Shown piece after piece: positions 12,254-24,036 of a stretch of DNA of 64,000 nucleotides. The DNA lies in contig BEDY01000002.1 of assembly GCA_002335605.1 (NCBI GenBank), forward strand, positions 2,567,021 through 2,631,020, in the 5' to 3' direction. The DNA is from Prillingera fragicola. Lineage: Eukaryota > Basidiomycota > Tremellomycetes > Trichosporonales > Trichosporonaceae. The notes beneath the pieces were generated by a model that worked only from the letters and a program-made list of their open reading frames with translations, was not told the origin of the DNA and did not search any database. The position numbers and the translations under genes were made by a program. The first letter of the stretch is position 1. Every line of letters begins with the position of its first letter.

Positions 12254-13934
12254 TCACTCCTCGTGCAGCTCCTCCACGTCCATCTTTTTGAGAGTGGGAT
12301 CTTGGTCTGCCGTGGGAACCGATGAGTCGGCGAGAGTTGGGACAGCGGGGCTAGCGACAGGAGTGTCCACCTCTGGCGGGGGCTCCCTCTCCTCCTCTGG
12401 CAAGTGTGTCCAAAGCTTCTTCGGTCGAATAACCCCGTTGTATCGCCAATAACTCTGGCACGCTGCTTTGTCAGCCTCTATCAACCACTACACTCAACAC
12501 ACCGCAACAAGCCTCCCTCCGCTCGCCCTCGAGGACGATAAAGTAAAGGCGAATCTTGCTCTTCTTCCCACTAATCTTCGATTTTGGGGGCAGTTTTTGA
12601 GTCTCCTTGGCGCAGACATAGCATGTCCCCTCGGGACCGCGCGAGAGGATCGAGTAGTCGAGCTCTGCCGGGTCCCTGGGGGGCGAGGGCGGGTGCTCGA
12701 GAACAGGGGAGAGGTCCGAGGTCGGCGTGTGGGCTTGGAGCATGAGTGTTCCGTTCGTTGGGGTCACTGACTCGGAGGTGGAGGGCCGGAAGGCGCTTGT
12801 GGCCGTCTCGGTGGGGGAGGGCGTGGGGAGGAGAGCACGTTGGCGCGTGTCGCTCGAGTGCCGTGAGAGGGGCGGCTTTTCAGGTAGGTGTGGGAGGTCG
12901 GTCAGCACGTGCATCACTGCCAGGGGTGGTGGTGGAGAGTAGGCTGGCGCGGGAGGTGTGCTAGAGCGTGCTGTAGAGAGCCGGTTGGAGCGTAGTGGTC
13001 GCGCGGGACGGGGGTCATCCGGCGACACCTGGGAGAATGGCCGCTTGCTTGGTCGACCGCTGCCACGTCCTCTCTCGTCCGGGCGTGGGCGACCGGCTAC
13101 CTCAGGGGGGAGGGGAGGGGCGCGAGCTGGCGCGAAGCGCAAGTGTGCGAGTCGCCACGCTCCTTGGAGTGCACGGGGGGAGAGATTGGGATACTGCTGT
13201 ACGACCGCGGCATAGTCTCCCTCGTTGGAGGCGGGGAGTGAGGGTTGCCAGAGCGGGGTGGGCTTGGTGCATTTCTTGTGAACAGTCTTGGGCGGGGGGG
13301 TCACGGGCGAGGCAGTAGGTGGACACTTGAAGACCTCCAGAGGGTGTGTCGCCTTTTGCAGCGGTGGTGTTCTCGGACGCGCACTGGTCGACCTGGCATC
13401 CATGGCTGCCGCGCTGCCTCCGGACGGCCAGGAAAAGTCCTCGACAATGGCTGCCCCACGTTTGGGGACGGTAGGTGGTGAGGGGGGCGCGCGCCTGGTT
13501 GGGGCCGCGGGCTGTTCACCAGGCAGACCAAACTCGTACTTGCAGCGCACACTTGCCGCACTGCACTGGCGACAAGCTGGCCGGTCCCTTGAGCAGGCCT
13601 GATCGTTAGAAGGGGAGAGTGGGGAGGGACGGTGTGGGTCAGAGCTCACAGTTGCGGTCTTGAGGCATGGCACGCAATCGTGGCCCCATGCTCGGGTGCG
13701 CTGGCGCTTGGAAGGGGACGCAGGGGAGACGAGGGTGGGCTGCGGCGGGAGCATGCTGCGTGCTGGAGTGTGGGTGGCAAGCGGGGGTGGTTGTGGAGTA
13801 CGGAGCTGTGGGCAATGACACGCCGACGGTGGTCCAGCGCAGCGCTGTGGATGAGTTGGTCTATGAGAGCTGGTAAGGAGAGAGGGGGAGCGTACTGGGC
13901 AGGTCTGGGTGTTCTGGAGGTGCCCTGGTGGCAT
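12254..13934 (-). CDS. Zn2Cys6 protein with C-terminal GATA-like finger
   Basis: Predicted nuclear regulator of 529 residues from three exons: 13934-13650, 13598-12503 and 12462-12254. Removing the first intron (51 nt, no internal stop) restores a zinc cluster near residue 90: CVPCLKTATACSRDRPACRQC, then SAASVRC, spacing C-x2-C-x6-C-x6-C-x2-C-x6-C. It lacks the usual basic residues after the second cysteine. A Pro/Ser-rich middle follows. Near the C-terminus lie CYVC and, across the last intron, CCACQSYWRYNGVIRPKKLW. The latter matches the second half of a GATA finger (CxxC, then Y-x-x-N-G-V-x-R-P-x-x-LW). The ATG at 13934 has the best context (gccaccATGc); in-frame starts also exist at 13754 and further upstream. 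The combination of two zinc modules is unusual. Whether both fold is unproven. Confidence 0.72.
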
Positions 13935-14371
13935 GGTGGCCACGCTGCCGGGTACGTGGATCGGACACGTTGCGAGGCCGCACGGGAGGGATGAAGTGGG
14001 GGTGGTCGTTGGGAGGTGGTTGCTGCGTGTTACTGTAGCGGGGAAGTGACAGTGAGGGGATGAGTAGGGGCAGCAGTCGTGGTGTTGTTGTGAAGCCAAA
14101 GTAGTAAAGTAGAGAGTAGGAGAGAGGAGAGAGTGACATGGCAAGAGAGGGATAGAGGTCGCACTTCTCACTCTCTCTTCTCGACGTCTGTGCCCACTCA
14201 CACTCTCTCACACAACTCATGCTCACACATCCACAACATGTCCTACACTCATTGTCAGTGACAGTGTCAGTGGCAGGACAGAGACAGTAACACGGTCCTT
14301 GACACTTGCCTTTGCATACTCGAATTGTCCTACACACCCTCCTTGTCATCAAGCAGGCTGCCAGTCCTCCC

Positions 14372-15875
14372 TTAGGCGCCAGTAGCACTCTTGTCACCAC
14401 CCTGCTTAGCCCTCCTCTTCCTCGTCGCCTCTTCAGCAGCATTCCGCACAGCCCAAGTAAACTCGTAGCTCTTCGCAGCGTCCTCGTAGGTCGACAGAAT
14501 CCTGGGGTCGGGTCCACCCTCGATAGCGTCGATAAAGTTGCACATCTCGGAAGTGTAAGGGTCGTCACCGTCCATGCGCTGGACGACGACCTCGTCGCTG
14601 CCAGGCCGGCGGATAGCGAGCGACGGCGTGCCGTACGGATCCTGAAGGATCATCTGGTAGCCATCGGCGTACACTTCGAGCTCGATCGCATAGTCGACGC
14701 CGTGCAGCGCGGTGCCGTGCAGGATCGAGCCCAAGGCGCCGTTGGTAAACTTCCAGCTCGCGCTCGTCATGCGGGGAATCTTGTCGTGCATCGGGATAGA
14801 TGCGTCGTCAAAGTTGAGCTTTGTGAGCTGGCCAACGGGCTCATCGGCTTCAATAGCCAGCGCGGAGAGGGTCGAGAGGTCGACGTCGCCGCCAAAGTAG
14901 CGCGCCAGGTCCACTGTGTGTGTCAGCTCGTGTGGCGAGAGTGGGACTCACAAAGATGGGTGCCGTTCTCAATGATCGGCCCCTGGCAGATACTGTTGGT
15001 CCACCACTCTTTCTTGACGGCCAGCTCATAGGCCATGATGTAGCGCCCAAACGTCGCCATGACCTTTAGGTTGTTGTCGTCGATAATCTTCTTCATCGCC
15101 TGCACGCCGCGCAGGTAGCGCAGGCAGTAGGCCACGCTCACGACTCCTTTGTGCTTGGTCTCGAGGATACGTCCCACTTCGAGCGCTTGGCCGACAGACT
15201 TCTCCCAAGGCGCGCCCGTCGCGACGGGCTTCTCGACCATGAAGGGCACGTCGGGAAAGTACTTGTTGATCTGGAGCTCGAGGTCCGTGTTCTTCTCGAG
15301 GCCGCCGCGGAACTGGGGCGGAGATGCGATAAAGACTGCCCTGGCACCGTCAGCTCTTGCCCCCACAGCACGGGGACGTACTTGGGCTCTGGCGCGTCGC
15401 CATTCTTGACCTTTTCAGCGTACGCCGCGATGCTAGGAAGCACCACCGTGTTGGCGTAGCTGTCGGCCACAAAGGTCTGCGACTTCTTGACCAGCGCCTC
15501 CTCGGCGCGCGCAGGGAAGGGATCAATGATGGCCGCGACCTTGAGGCGGGGGCCAAGGCGGTACTCTGCCCTGCGAGCCATGTTCCATGGGCCTGGATGT
15601 CAGCTAACGCAGCACCGGTGGGCATACCTTCGGGACTGCCAAACATTGCCTGGCCGTCAGCACAACCCAACATGCGGACAACTCACGTAGCCTGCGCCGA
15701 CCATTATGGCGTCAAACTGCGGTCCGTCGTGGCCGGGGAGTCTGGACGTTAGCGATGACTTCGCAAGGGGGGCTTACTTCTCATACTTGTCGTAACTCGG
15801 AGCGAGCAGCAGGCCACGCTTGAGCACAGGCAGCTGGGCGCGCACGGCACTGCGAAGGCCACGAGTGAGGAGCAT
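14372..15875 (-). CDS. Gfo/Idh/MocA-family oxidoreductase
   Basis: NAD(P)-dependent sugar-type dehydrogenase of 438 residues from six exons: 15875-15778, 15741-15687, 15649-15628, 15592-15382, 15340-14952 and 14913-14372. The Rossmann start is AIMVGAGYAMFG. VFIASPPQFRGG and the diagnostic MVEKPVATG (active-site EKP) follow; the C-terminal half carries the GFO/IDH-type alpha/beta domain. The N-terminus (MLLTRGLRSAVRAQLPVLKR) is basic and free of acidic residues, so mitochondrial import is possible. The third exon is only 22 nt and finishes the Rossmann glycine motif. The donor after CCCAA at 15382 is the one that restores KAVFIASPP. Substrate unknown. Confidence 0.88.
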
Positions 15876-17230
15876 ATCGAACCTGGATGAATGAGGTATT
15901 GCTGTCGAGGTGATGAGGATGGGTTGAGAGCATCGACGGAGCAGCTAAGTATGAATTCAGCACGTCCACCATCCGGTTCATGCCGTGCTGAACCGTGTGG
16001 ACATTGTGGACGGCATCTGCTGATCACTCGGGGTACCTCGTGCCGCACTGTCAGCTAGATGCCGGCGGCTATGCACTCCCAGCATACAAGAGCTCGCATG
16101 CGGCCCAGTTGTGCGGGGCTCATCCGCGGATCCGGTCTGCAGGTACTCGCTGGTCGCTGGATGTACGGCTACGTTTGTGGGATCAGTGGAGGTGGCGAGT
16201 CCGGCATAGCTTGATCCGATGCAAGTGGGCTGTGAGGAATCGGCAGAACATCATCCGTGGCCAGCCTTGGTGCCTGTGTGGTGGAGGCGTTTGTTGGTGC
16301 TGCCGGGTGGCATGAGCATGTTCAGATGGATGGCGACGGTGTCGGAGGGCGTCGGTGTGGACCCGAGTAGTACGCGACTGAGCGGACCGTGATCATTGAT
16401 AAGATTGAGAGGTCAGGTATAGACGACGAGCGACGATACTTTATTGACACAAAGGAGAATCACTGCTGTCAGCGTTTGACAGGGCAAGCAAGGGGCCACT
16501 CTGCTCCTGAACCCATTGAACTGCTGCTCGCTCTGCTCCATTTGACCTTGTGCTCCTGCCCGTTCGACCGAGAGCAGCGAGCCTGAATCCAGATTCCTGG
16601 GTCTCGCGTGCTCCATCATCCAGAGAATGGGCGAGACTGTAGCTGTTGCATACATCTCGGTAGATCTCGTCAGCCACAAAGTGCCCAGTGACGACGATCA
16701 AACCTTTGCTCGGGTCTGATGTTTACCAGTCATATGCTCTCCTGTCTTGGCCACCCAATCGTTACTCAACTCATTCATACACGTCCCCCCTACAAATGCA
16801 TAGCCCATGTATGGTCGCCCTCGTGCTCGAACCCATATAAAACTACAGTCAAACATGGACGACAAAGGGAATGACCTGTGCCTGGACGAGGAACAGCGAT
16901 GATGACGCGCAAACACCGTTTGGTCGTGTGTGGGTGCTTTTCCATTTTGAACAGTTGAGCCCAGCTGCCTCTTGTTTTGTGGCCTTTTGGATGCATGCAT
17001 AGTAGGATAGGTGTAATAGAGGATATGCAATGCAGGATCTTGCGCGGTACCGGAACTGCGGAACTCGCCAAGAGCCTGTGGTGGTGAGGGTCCAAAGACT
17101 GCCGGAACTTGCATGCAGAGCCACCTGGGGTTGCATTCCGCATATCCCCATACTCATTCACCCACAGTCTCATTCCTTGTCATCCTCTCACACCTTGTCA
17201 TCCGTGCAACATAATAGTCTCCCGCACACC
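15876..17230. other. Intergenic region
   Basis: This 1.35 kb separates divergent genes. I found no reading frame with domain or splice support on either strand. It presumably holds the two promoters. Confidence 0.5.
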
Positions 17231-19758
17231 ATGCAAGACAATCACCATGATAAGATTCGTATCCCCAGGCCCCGTAAAGCGTAAGTTGCTCAACCTCTCG
17301 CAAGGGGACCCACAGAAGTACAGCCGGTCGGCTAATGTTATGTCCAGCTGCACCCACTGCCGTTCAATGAAGGTAAGCCATCGACCTCTTGGCCATGTAA
17401 AGCAAGCATCACCTAACGTGCCGCATAGACACGATGCCTTCCAGAGACAGAGAACGCAGACCCCGAGTCACGGTGCTCACGATGCTCAAGGCTAAACCTC
17501 CAGTGCGAGTACCGGAGATCCAAACGGGGGTGAGCTCGTCGTGTTGTTCTCGCAACGACTTTTGGCTGACGAGAGAGGCCTCCAAAGGGCAGAAAACGTG
17601 GAGAGACTGGCAGGCCATCGGTTGATGCCAGCGCGATGCAGCCGCGCAACGAACCCGTCCGCCGTGACTACCCCAACATCATCCAGCAACCACAACCCGT
17701 CGCCGTGCCCAATGTCCTGCCGCCAGCGCAATGGGAGCAGCCAGTCGGTGAGTACTCTGCAGCACATTCAATGCTGATTGTCCTAGCTGGACCATCCGTG
17801 ATGCCCGCCCCGATCCCGCAGGCAGCATCCGCACCCCCGCTCGATCAATTCCCACCCAAGGGTCCCCAGTGGACAGGTAGCTCGCTGCTCAACACGGCAA
17901 TGCCAAACGGTTTCAACACAGTCTCGCACGAGAGAACTATGCACAACGATTCTATGCCTGCGCCGATCAACAACTTTAGCGGCGTCCCCAACGACCGCAT
18001 GTCAGCAGGGACGGCGTCCCTGCCGCCCACCCAGCATCCGACGTCTGCGACTGACGCTTCGACTTCGCCTACGCCTGGCAATCGGCGACGGAACAAGGCT
18101 ACTGGGGACTTTTTCCCACCCGAGCTGGCGGATGCGCGCCATGAGCTGTCGCTCACGCTTGAGGATCATCTTGAGCCCCATATTGGACACGGGGATAGTC
18201 GGCCCAATTCACCGCAATCGAGCGTGCCGCCTGTCGTGAAGGTACTGGCACACCCGGACCCAGTGACAATGGGCCTCTTGACAGAGCTCGAGGCACAATA
18301 CCTCTTCAGACAGTAAGCTGGAACTCCAAGGACGAGCGCTGACAATAGATTTGAAACCTGCGTCTGCGAGACCGCAAGCCTGTTTGATCCCCAGTTTGAC
18401 ACCTACGCACGCATCCGCACCTCTCCCGTTCTCTTCAACGCAGTCTTGTTTGCCGCAGCGAGCTTCTTCAAGCCTGAAATCTCAGCCACACTCGCAGACA
18501 TGACCGAGACGTCGGTGCATCGCAAACTCAAAGCCGGCGACGTCGACCTGGACCTCATCCAGTCCCTTCTCACGCAGGTGTACTGGACGCGTCACGACCA
18601 GACGGCGTACGTCAAGCTCGGCTTGGCCGTCCGGTTGTCGCAGCAGCTTCGCCTTGATTTTCCTGGCCAGGCCACACCAGCCGACGACATCTTGCCGTTG
18701 GAGCAGCAGCGGCAAAAGGCGTACAGCCAGCGAATGGTGCTTGGTACGTCGTGGATTTGGCTCGTGGCTGACAAGCAGCGGCGATGCAAATGGAGTCTTC
18801 GTATGCCGTCATGGTCCGCTTGCCTGCCATGAGCACTGAGATTCATCCTACGGGCGAGGAGACGATACGCTGGGCGGAGAGATACGCCCATCTCAATGTC
18901 CCAGGTGATTTCTACCGGGCATTCCTGAGCGAGTAAGTGCTTCTGTGCCCGTAAGAGGCCGATGCTCACACGCGCAGCATGTGGGATTATTACCTGGCCT
19001 ATCGCGCGACAGCCACGGAGGGTTCCAATCTGCACGGCCCGGCCTTTGCCGAGCATTCTGGTCTCTCGGCGCTGATGAACAAGATGGACCGCTGGGCAGA
19101 GCATCCAGGGTTGCGTGGCTCCACGCGCGCACCTGCCCTCATTCTCGGCAAGACTGGCATCCTCAAGCTGCTGGTGCTAGGGTTGCACTATGAGGCGGTC
19201 TCGACCCTCCGTGTGTTGGAGATGGCTCGCGATATCGTCAATATCATCAAGGCAATTCCTATCGAGCAGATGCTGTTCTGGAACGACGTGACTTGTTCCG
19301 TGCTGTCAAACGTGGGCGTGCTTCTCTACAAGGTGGGTCTTGAATTCTTTCCCAGCGCTAACGTGCAGGCCCGCCAACACTTTTCGCCAGAAGAATTGCG
19401 CATTGCTTCGGGCCTTTGCGCAGAACTCACGGCAGTCTTTGACATTATCCCTGCCGTCAACCTCAACGCGAGCGCGCTGGGCCGGAACCGCAGGTCTTAC
19501 CAGCGCATCAACAATGCGTTTGCGCGATACATTAACGGCGAACAAGAGCTGCCTGTCGATGTCGTGAGTCCTGCTTGGCGACCCTTTCCGCTACTGACAC
19601 CATGACAGACAGCCTATCTTCCCGCACTGCTGCAGGGCGACTCGTGGTCCGCGCTCGCAGCCGCCACCCAGCAGCAGCAACAAGAGTATCAGGCCGATCC
19701 GGGACCGCATGCGCTTAACCCCCAGTGGGACTTTTACTTTCCTCTTCAGCTTTTGTAG
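17231..19758 (+). CDS. Zn2Cys6 transcription factor (fungal_trans type)
   Basis: Predicted nuclear transcription factor. The zinc cluster is rebuilt from three exons: KA|CTHCRSMK|TRC, then RCSRCSRLNLQC, spacing C-x2-C-x6-C-x12-C-x2-C-x6-C, followed by the basic linker YRRSKRGPPKGRKRG. A Pro/Ser/Gln-rich linker follows, then a middle-homology region (SPVLFNAVLFAAASFF, then WTRHDQTAYVKLGLAVRLSQQ) of the kind found in amino-acid and aromatic catabolism regulators. The start is the ATG at 17231 in the context cacaccATG. It shares the opening MQDN-HDK and the intron placed between the A and first C of the cluster with the regulator at 41778-44872, which suggests common descent. The C-terminus FYFPLQLL ends just before tRNA-Ala. 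Target genes unknown. Confidence 0.88.
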
Positions 19759-19866
19759 CATATATCGCATGTATAGGTCATTTGTAGATGTCGCGAGCAG
19801 CTCTGCGACAAGGGGCGTTAGCGCCCGTAAGCTTCTGGCCGACGCACTGAGAACATAAACATCGTG

Positions 19867-19953
19867 GGGCGTGTAGCTCAGTTGGTAGAGCGCGTCATTA
19901 GCATTTCATCAGTCTATTTGACGAGGTCTTTGGTTCGATTCCTAACTCGTCCA
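19867..19953 (+). tRNA. tRNA-Ala (AGC) with a 14 nt intron
   Basis: The cloverleaf folds with acceptor GGGCGTG/CTCGTCC including the G3:U70 pair that identifies tRNA-Ala, plus a U6:U67 mismatch of the kind also known from yeast tRNA-Ala. The D arm is GCTCAGTTGGTAGAGC. The anticodon stem is CGTCA/TGACG. The loop TTAGCA-T is interrupted after position 37 by TTTCATCAGTCTAT. The B box is GGTTCGATTCC and TTTTT follows. The T stem TTTGG/CCTAA has one T-T mismatch. Confidence 0.92.
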
Positions 19954-20346
19954 CATCTTTTTGGAGTTTGCCTGGCTGAACCCATTCCTTTTGCAGGAGG
20001 GCTTGAGGGCTTGAAGGTTATGCATGCACACACCACGGCGTGCAATGCCTACCCTGCTGAGTGTGGTGCCATGCACCTGTCCTTGACGACGCCGTTTTGG
20101 CTGACCAAGATTGACTGCTCGACTCGATCAGTTAGCCGACCTCCACATGCTCCGCCCGGCATTCTGACCACATGTACAGCGCAGCGAGTCGTCGGTTCTT
20201 GTCCTTTCATCGCTCCTCGATCTCGACTCGCGTACGACCTTCTTACAAAGCATCCGTCGCCTCCCCGAATAGCCAGCAGCTCAAAAGCGCCAGCCTCAAC
20301 ACCTCAGCGCCATCTCTGCCCACTCCCCCCCGCTCACCTAGCAACA

Positions 20347-21440
20347 ATGCCCCTTGCCCCGCTCCAGTTCCACGCCGTAAACGCGTTCGCACCCACACGC
20401 CACGCGGGCAACCAAGCCGCCGTCGTGCTGTTCGGGTTTGACGACCCGCGTGCCACCGACGAGGCCTACCTCAAGGCCGTCGCGAGGGACTTTAACCTTT
20501 CCGAGACGGCCTACCTCGTGCCGCACAAGGTGGATGGGGCTGAGCCGACGTATGGGTTGCGGTGGTTTACGCCCGAGGCGGTGCGTCTTGCCACGCTGGC
20601 AGCTGGTACATCGACTGGAGGGTCGCTGACGAGATACAGGAGGTCCCACTGTGCGGCCACGCAACCCTCGCGTCCGCCTACACGCTGTTCAACTACGTTC
20701 ACCCCTCGGCAACAAAGCTACGCTTCGAGACGCGCTGGTCCGGCGCACTCTTTGCCACCCTGGACGGCGAGAGGGGCCAAGGCTCGAGCGTCGGTCTGCA
20801 GCTGCCGATCAGCGCTGCGCCGACTGCGCAGGAGCACAAAGAAAAGTATGGTGCTCTCCTCGCCAAGGCCGCTGGTGTGAGCGAGGAGGACATTATCGGC
20901 ATCGGGTTATACGATTTCGGCGGCCCCTCCGCAGTCATCCATGTGCGTGATACTGTCGACATTGGGGCGATCAAGTTTGATGTCAAGGCTATCGTGAGTT
21001 TGTGCACCAGGGGCTATTGCTGACGAGCTGTAGATGCCGGACCTGGGCCACGCGGTGGTTACAAACATTTACAAGGAGCCGAACGGCGAGCCATACACCC
21101 TCCGCGCCAACTCGCGCGTGTTCGCCCCTGGTGTTGGGATTGATGAGGACCCCGTTGTGAGCACCGTGCGATTTGGGCTGCGCTTGCTGACAAACAGACT
21201 GGCTCAGCCTGGGCCATGCTCACGGGCTTCTACCTCGCCGTCCCTGGCACTGGCATGGATGCCGCCAAGGCGCTCCTCCCCAAGGGCGCGGATCTCGGCA
21301 AGGTCACGCTCGATGCGCACCAGTTGTCGCTGCGTGGTGGCGCTCTCAAGGCGAGGCTGGCTGAGCAGGAGGGGCAGGCCAAGCTCGTTGGCCCGGGGTG
21401 GAGGACTGGTAGCGGCGTGCTCGACGTGTTCGAGGACTGA
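20347..21440 (+). CDS. PhzF-like isomerase/epimerase family protein
   Basis: Phenazine-biosynthesis-like (PhzF fold) protein of 317 residues from four exons: 20347-20580, 20640-20993, 21034-21156 and 21198-21440. The fold has two diaminopimelate-epimerase-like halves. Visible marks are FHAVNAFAPTRHAGNQAAVV (first half, with GNQ), FNLSETAYL (the active-site Ser-Glu region of the family), LRWFTPEAEVPLCGHATLA and, in the second half, GSAWAMLTGFYL. In fungi such proteins are of unknown or isomerase function, so this does not imply phenazine synthesis. The ATG at 20347 gives the family-typical start; an open frame upstream runs through the tRNA and is not coding. It lies 390 bp after tRNA-Ala. Confidence 0.9.
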
Positions 21441-21609
21441 GCTGTGTGGGGTGTGTTTGGGCATGTCAATGCGTTTACCTGTTGTTTGGCGGTGCTCACC
21501 GTCCTTCACTCCTCACTCTGACGCTGACTCCAGCACACCGTCACGCCGCCTGGAGTTGATAGATACATGTATGTTTCGTTGCGAAATATTAAAAGTCCAT
21601 ACAGACCGC

Positions 21610-22284
21610 TTAGCGGCCCCAGAAAGCGTGGCCACCAGCAGCATCGCGCTTACCCAACGACCTCTTCTGCTCAGAAGCGCCCTTTGCGCCAAAGACCTGA
21701 TTCGGGTTTCCTGGCCCACAACTCCAGACCTGCAGCGCGTTGGCGTTGGCCAGCCGTCCGCCGGGGACGTCGAGACACAGTCCTGAGTCTTGCGTCAGCC
21801 ACGCCTCTCAATCTGCTCCTGCAAGTACCCACCGTATCCAGTGACAGCGAGCCGGTTGTCGTCGGTCCAGTACCACTGCTGCTGCGGGGTGCTCTCGTGG
21901 CATTCCCAGATCTTGACCGCGGCGCCGTCGGTCGGGTTCTCGCCCGCGTCGAGGCAAAAGTTTGTCCCAGCGACCTTGACTTTGCCGTTTCCCCTTGACA
22001 GCTGCCATTTCTGGGCCGGGGAGCCGTTGCAGGCGTAGCTTTATTGTCAGTAACTGGGCAAAAGGAAAGACGTACAGCTGGACAGAAGCGCCGTTTGACC
22101 GGTCGTCACCCCGCAAGTCGAGGCAGTAGTTTTCGTTGTAGCTTGGGTGCAGCTCGATGCCGTTTGTGTTTGTCGTTGGAGGACCAGTTGGAGGAGGTGC
22201 CGCGCAACTGTAGCCGTAGAGTGGGTCGGCTGCGAGTGCCGCAGGGGTGGCGGCGAGGATGGCTAGGAGGCCGGCTGCGAACAT
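21610..22284 (-). CDS. Secreted ricin-B-fold lectin-like protein
   Basis: Small secreted protein of 195 residues from three exons: 22284-22076, 22038-21833 and 21782-21610. The N-terminus MFAAGLLAILAATPAALA is a clear signal peptide. One beta-trefoil (CBM13/ricin-B type) follows with the repeated YCLDL/FCLDA/LCLDV motifs and QxW-type positions (QKWQ, QQQWYW, NQVF). The tail contains QKRSLGKR, with two dibasic Kex2-type sites, before an 11-residue end. There is no catalytic domain, so this is a carbohydrate-binding protein and not a toxin. Introns fall at the same places as in the gene at 32880-33598 (after VQL and before the third CLD), so the two are paralogues. Ligand unknown. Confidence 0.9.
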
Positions 22285-24036
22285 TGTGGGCTTGCGTTGG
22301 TGCTGGGTGAGTAGTGAATCGTCAAGTGTCAAACTGCAAGAAGAGATGATGGTTGTCTGTAGACAGCCGCTTGAGCTGCTGTTCATACCCCGCCTTTTCT
22401 CTGTGCAAGCACTAGCAAGAAGGACAAGTTACGATCAGCCCACTTGACCCTTAGGGTTTGCCACTTCATGTCTGGACATGGCGCCAAGGCCAGCATTTCT
22501 GCACAGAGACAGTGCCTCGCACAAAGGCAAAGGCATGGAAGGGCCCAGCGCTTAATGATGTTGGCAGGATGGATGAACAAGAGGTTGACCTATGGACGGG
22601 GAGGTCGACTGGGGGTTAAGGCACTCTCGGTCTGCGCGTTTCATCAAGACTACGCGACGCGACGCCGCAGTGGCAGAGAGCGTTTCGGGACGGGCAATGA
22701 CATTGTATTGGGACCTGACGCGCAGGGTGGGGTTGTGCATGCATGTATGCAAGCCTTCCCTTGCGGCGGGAGGGTTCAAGGTTGAGTTTGGGCCTGACTG
22801 CCAGTGGACTGGTAAGTCTACTAGTGGCAGTGTGGGGTTGCAGATCTATTTAAACTCTTTCTGGGCCAGGTGTTTGTTTGGTCCTGTACCGTGTGGCCGG
22901 GTGGTTGCAGGATGACGAGGGGGAACGGGTCGTGTGCAGGGGTGAAGGGACGGTCTTGCTGTGCTCGACAAGGATGATACGCGTATGCACAGTAGCAATG
23001 AAGGAGAACGAACAGGTCCGGCGCGGAGCTCTTCTTTGCCCAAGAGGTTGAGATTGGAGTCGACGTCAAGGGAGGCGGCTTACAGCACTGTCTGTCTCAA
23101 CGCAACCATCTCAGGAGGGTACTCCCCAGTGAACGATTCAGTAATAGACAGGCTCAACTGGTAGCAAACGTACGTACACTACTATGTAGGCTACCGCCAC
23201 CGACATTACTCGTCGTCATTACTGGCAAGCTCGGGTCCGTCCATTGAGGCGAGCAATGTCCCACCCCAATGTACCCCACAGCCAACAGGCCAACCGAGCA
23301 TTCCAATGCATGCCATGATTTGTGAACATTGCTGAATATGTAGAGCAGTAAACACGCATGATCCGTCTCGATATCGCAATCAGTTTACGGCCAACAGCCC
23401 TCACTGCGGGTTGAGGAGTCCGTGGTCCTAGATATCCGTGATAGACAACCGGCAACACAATGGTGATGTGTAGGCAGTTCATTCAGCCCCTCGCCAGCCC
23501 TCGAGACACCCAAGTCATGTTGCAGTTCTTGCCAAACGTCTTCGGTGGTCTATTTGACCACCACTGTTCATCCGGGCTGGGCCAACTGAGCGCGGGGCTC
23601 CTCCTCCTCCTGACTTGAATGACTTGAGGCCACGACACTTTTGACTGTTTGGGTCTTTACCGTCTCAAATGGAATTATGTGCATGTATGACAAGTGTACA
23701 GCACTGTAGTGAACAAGGACAAGAACAATGTATGCATGCATGCATGCATGCATGCAAGAGAGCTGTTCTAGACTGTAAGTGGATGGCCTTGGCAGTGTAC
23801 TGACCGATGCCCTGGAAACTGTGCCTGCCACTGACGCCACTCGACGACGACCACGACCTCGATGCTCACCACGTCGCTTGTTCTTGTCATTCTCCTTGTT
23901 CTCGTCATTCACCATCTTCCACACTCATTCAGTGCATATACACCGCATACATCTAGACACAGCTCAGCACGACACCACATTCCACCCGCCCCTGTTCTCT
24001 GGCACTGTCCACTCCTCATCCCACGCACCCTCCACC
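22285..24036. other. Intergenic region
   Basis: This 1.75 kb between divergent genes shows no supported coding sequence. It contains the ATGC tandem repeat listed separately. A CT-rich stretch immediately precedes the GT17 start and is probably its 5' leader. Confidence 0.5.
23732..23756. repeat. (ATGC)n microsatellite
   Basis: Six uninterrupted ATGC units (self-complementary) about 280 bp upstream of the GT17 start codon. Such a tract can form hairpins and is likely length-variable. Confidence 0.9.

Noticed and set aside
19864..20346. Open frame through tRNA-Ala joined to the PhzF-like start
   Set aside because: It reads through the tRNA and adds no family-like sequence.
20347..21440. Phenazine biosynthesis cluster
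   Set aside because: Only a PhzF-fold protein is present; no other phenazine genes, and fungi use this fold for other reactions.
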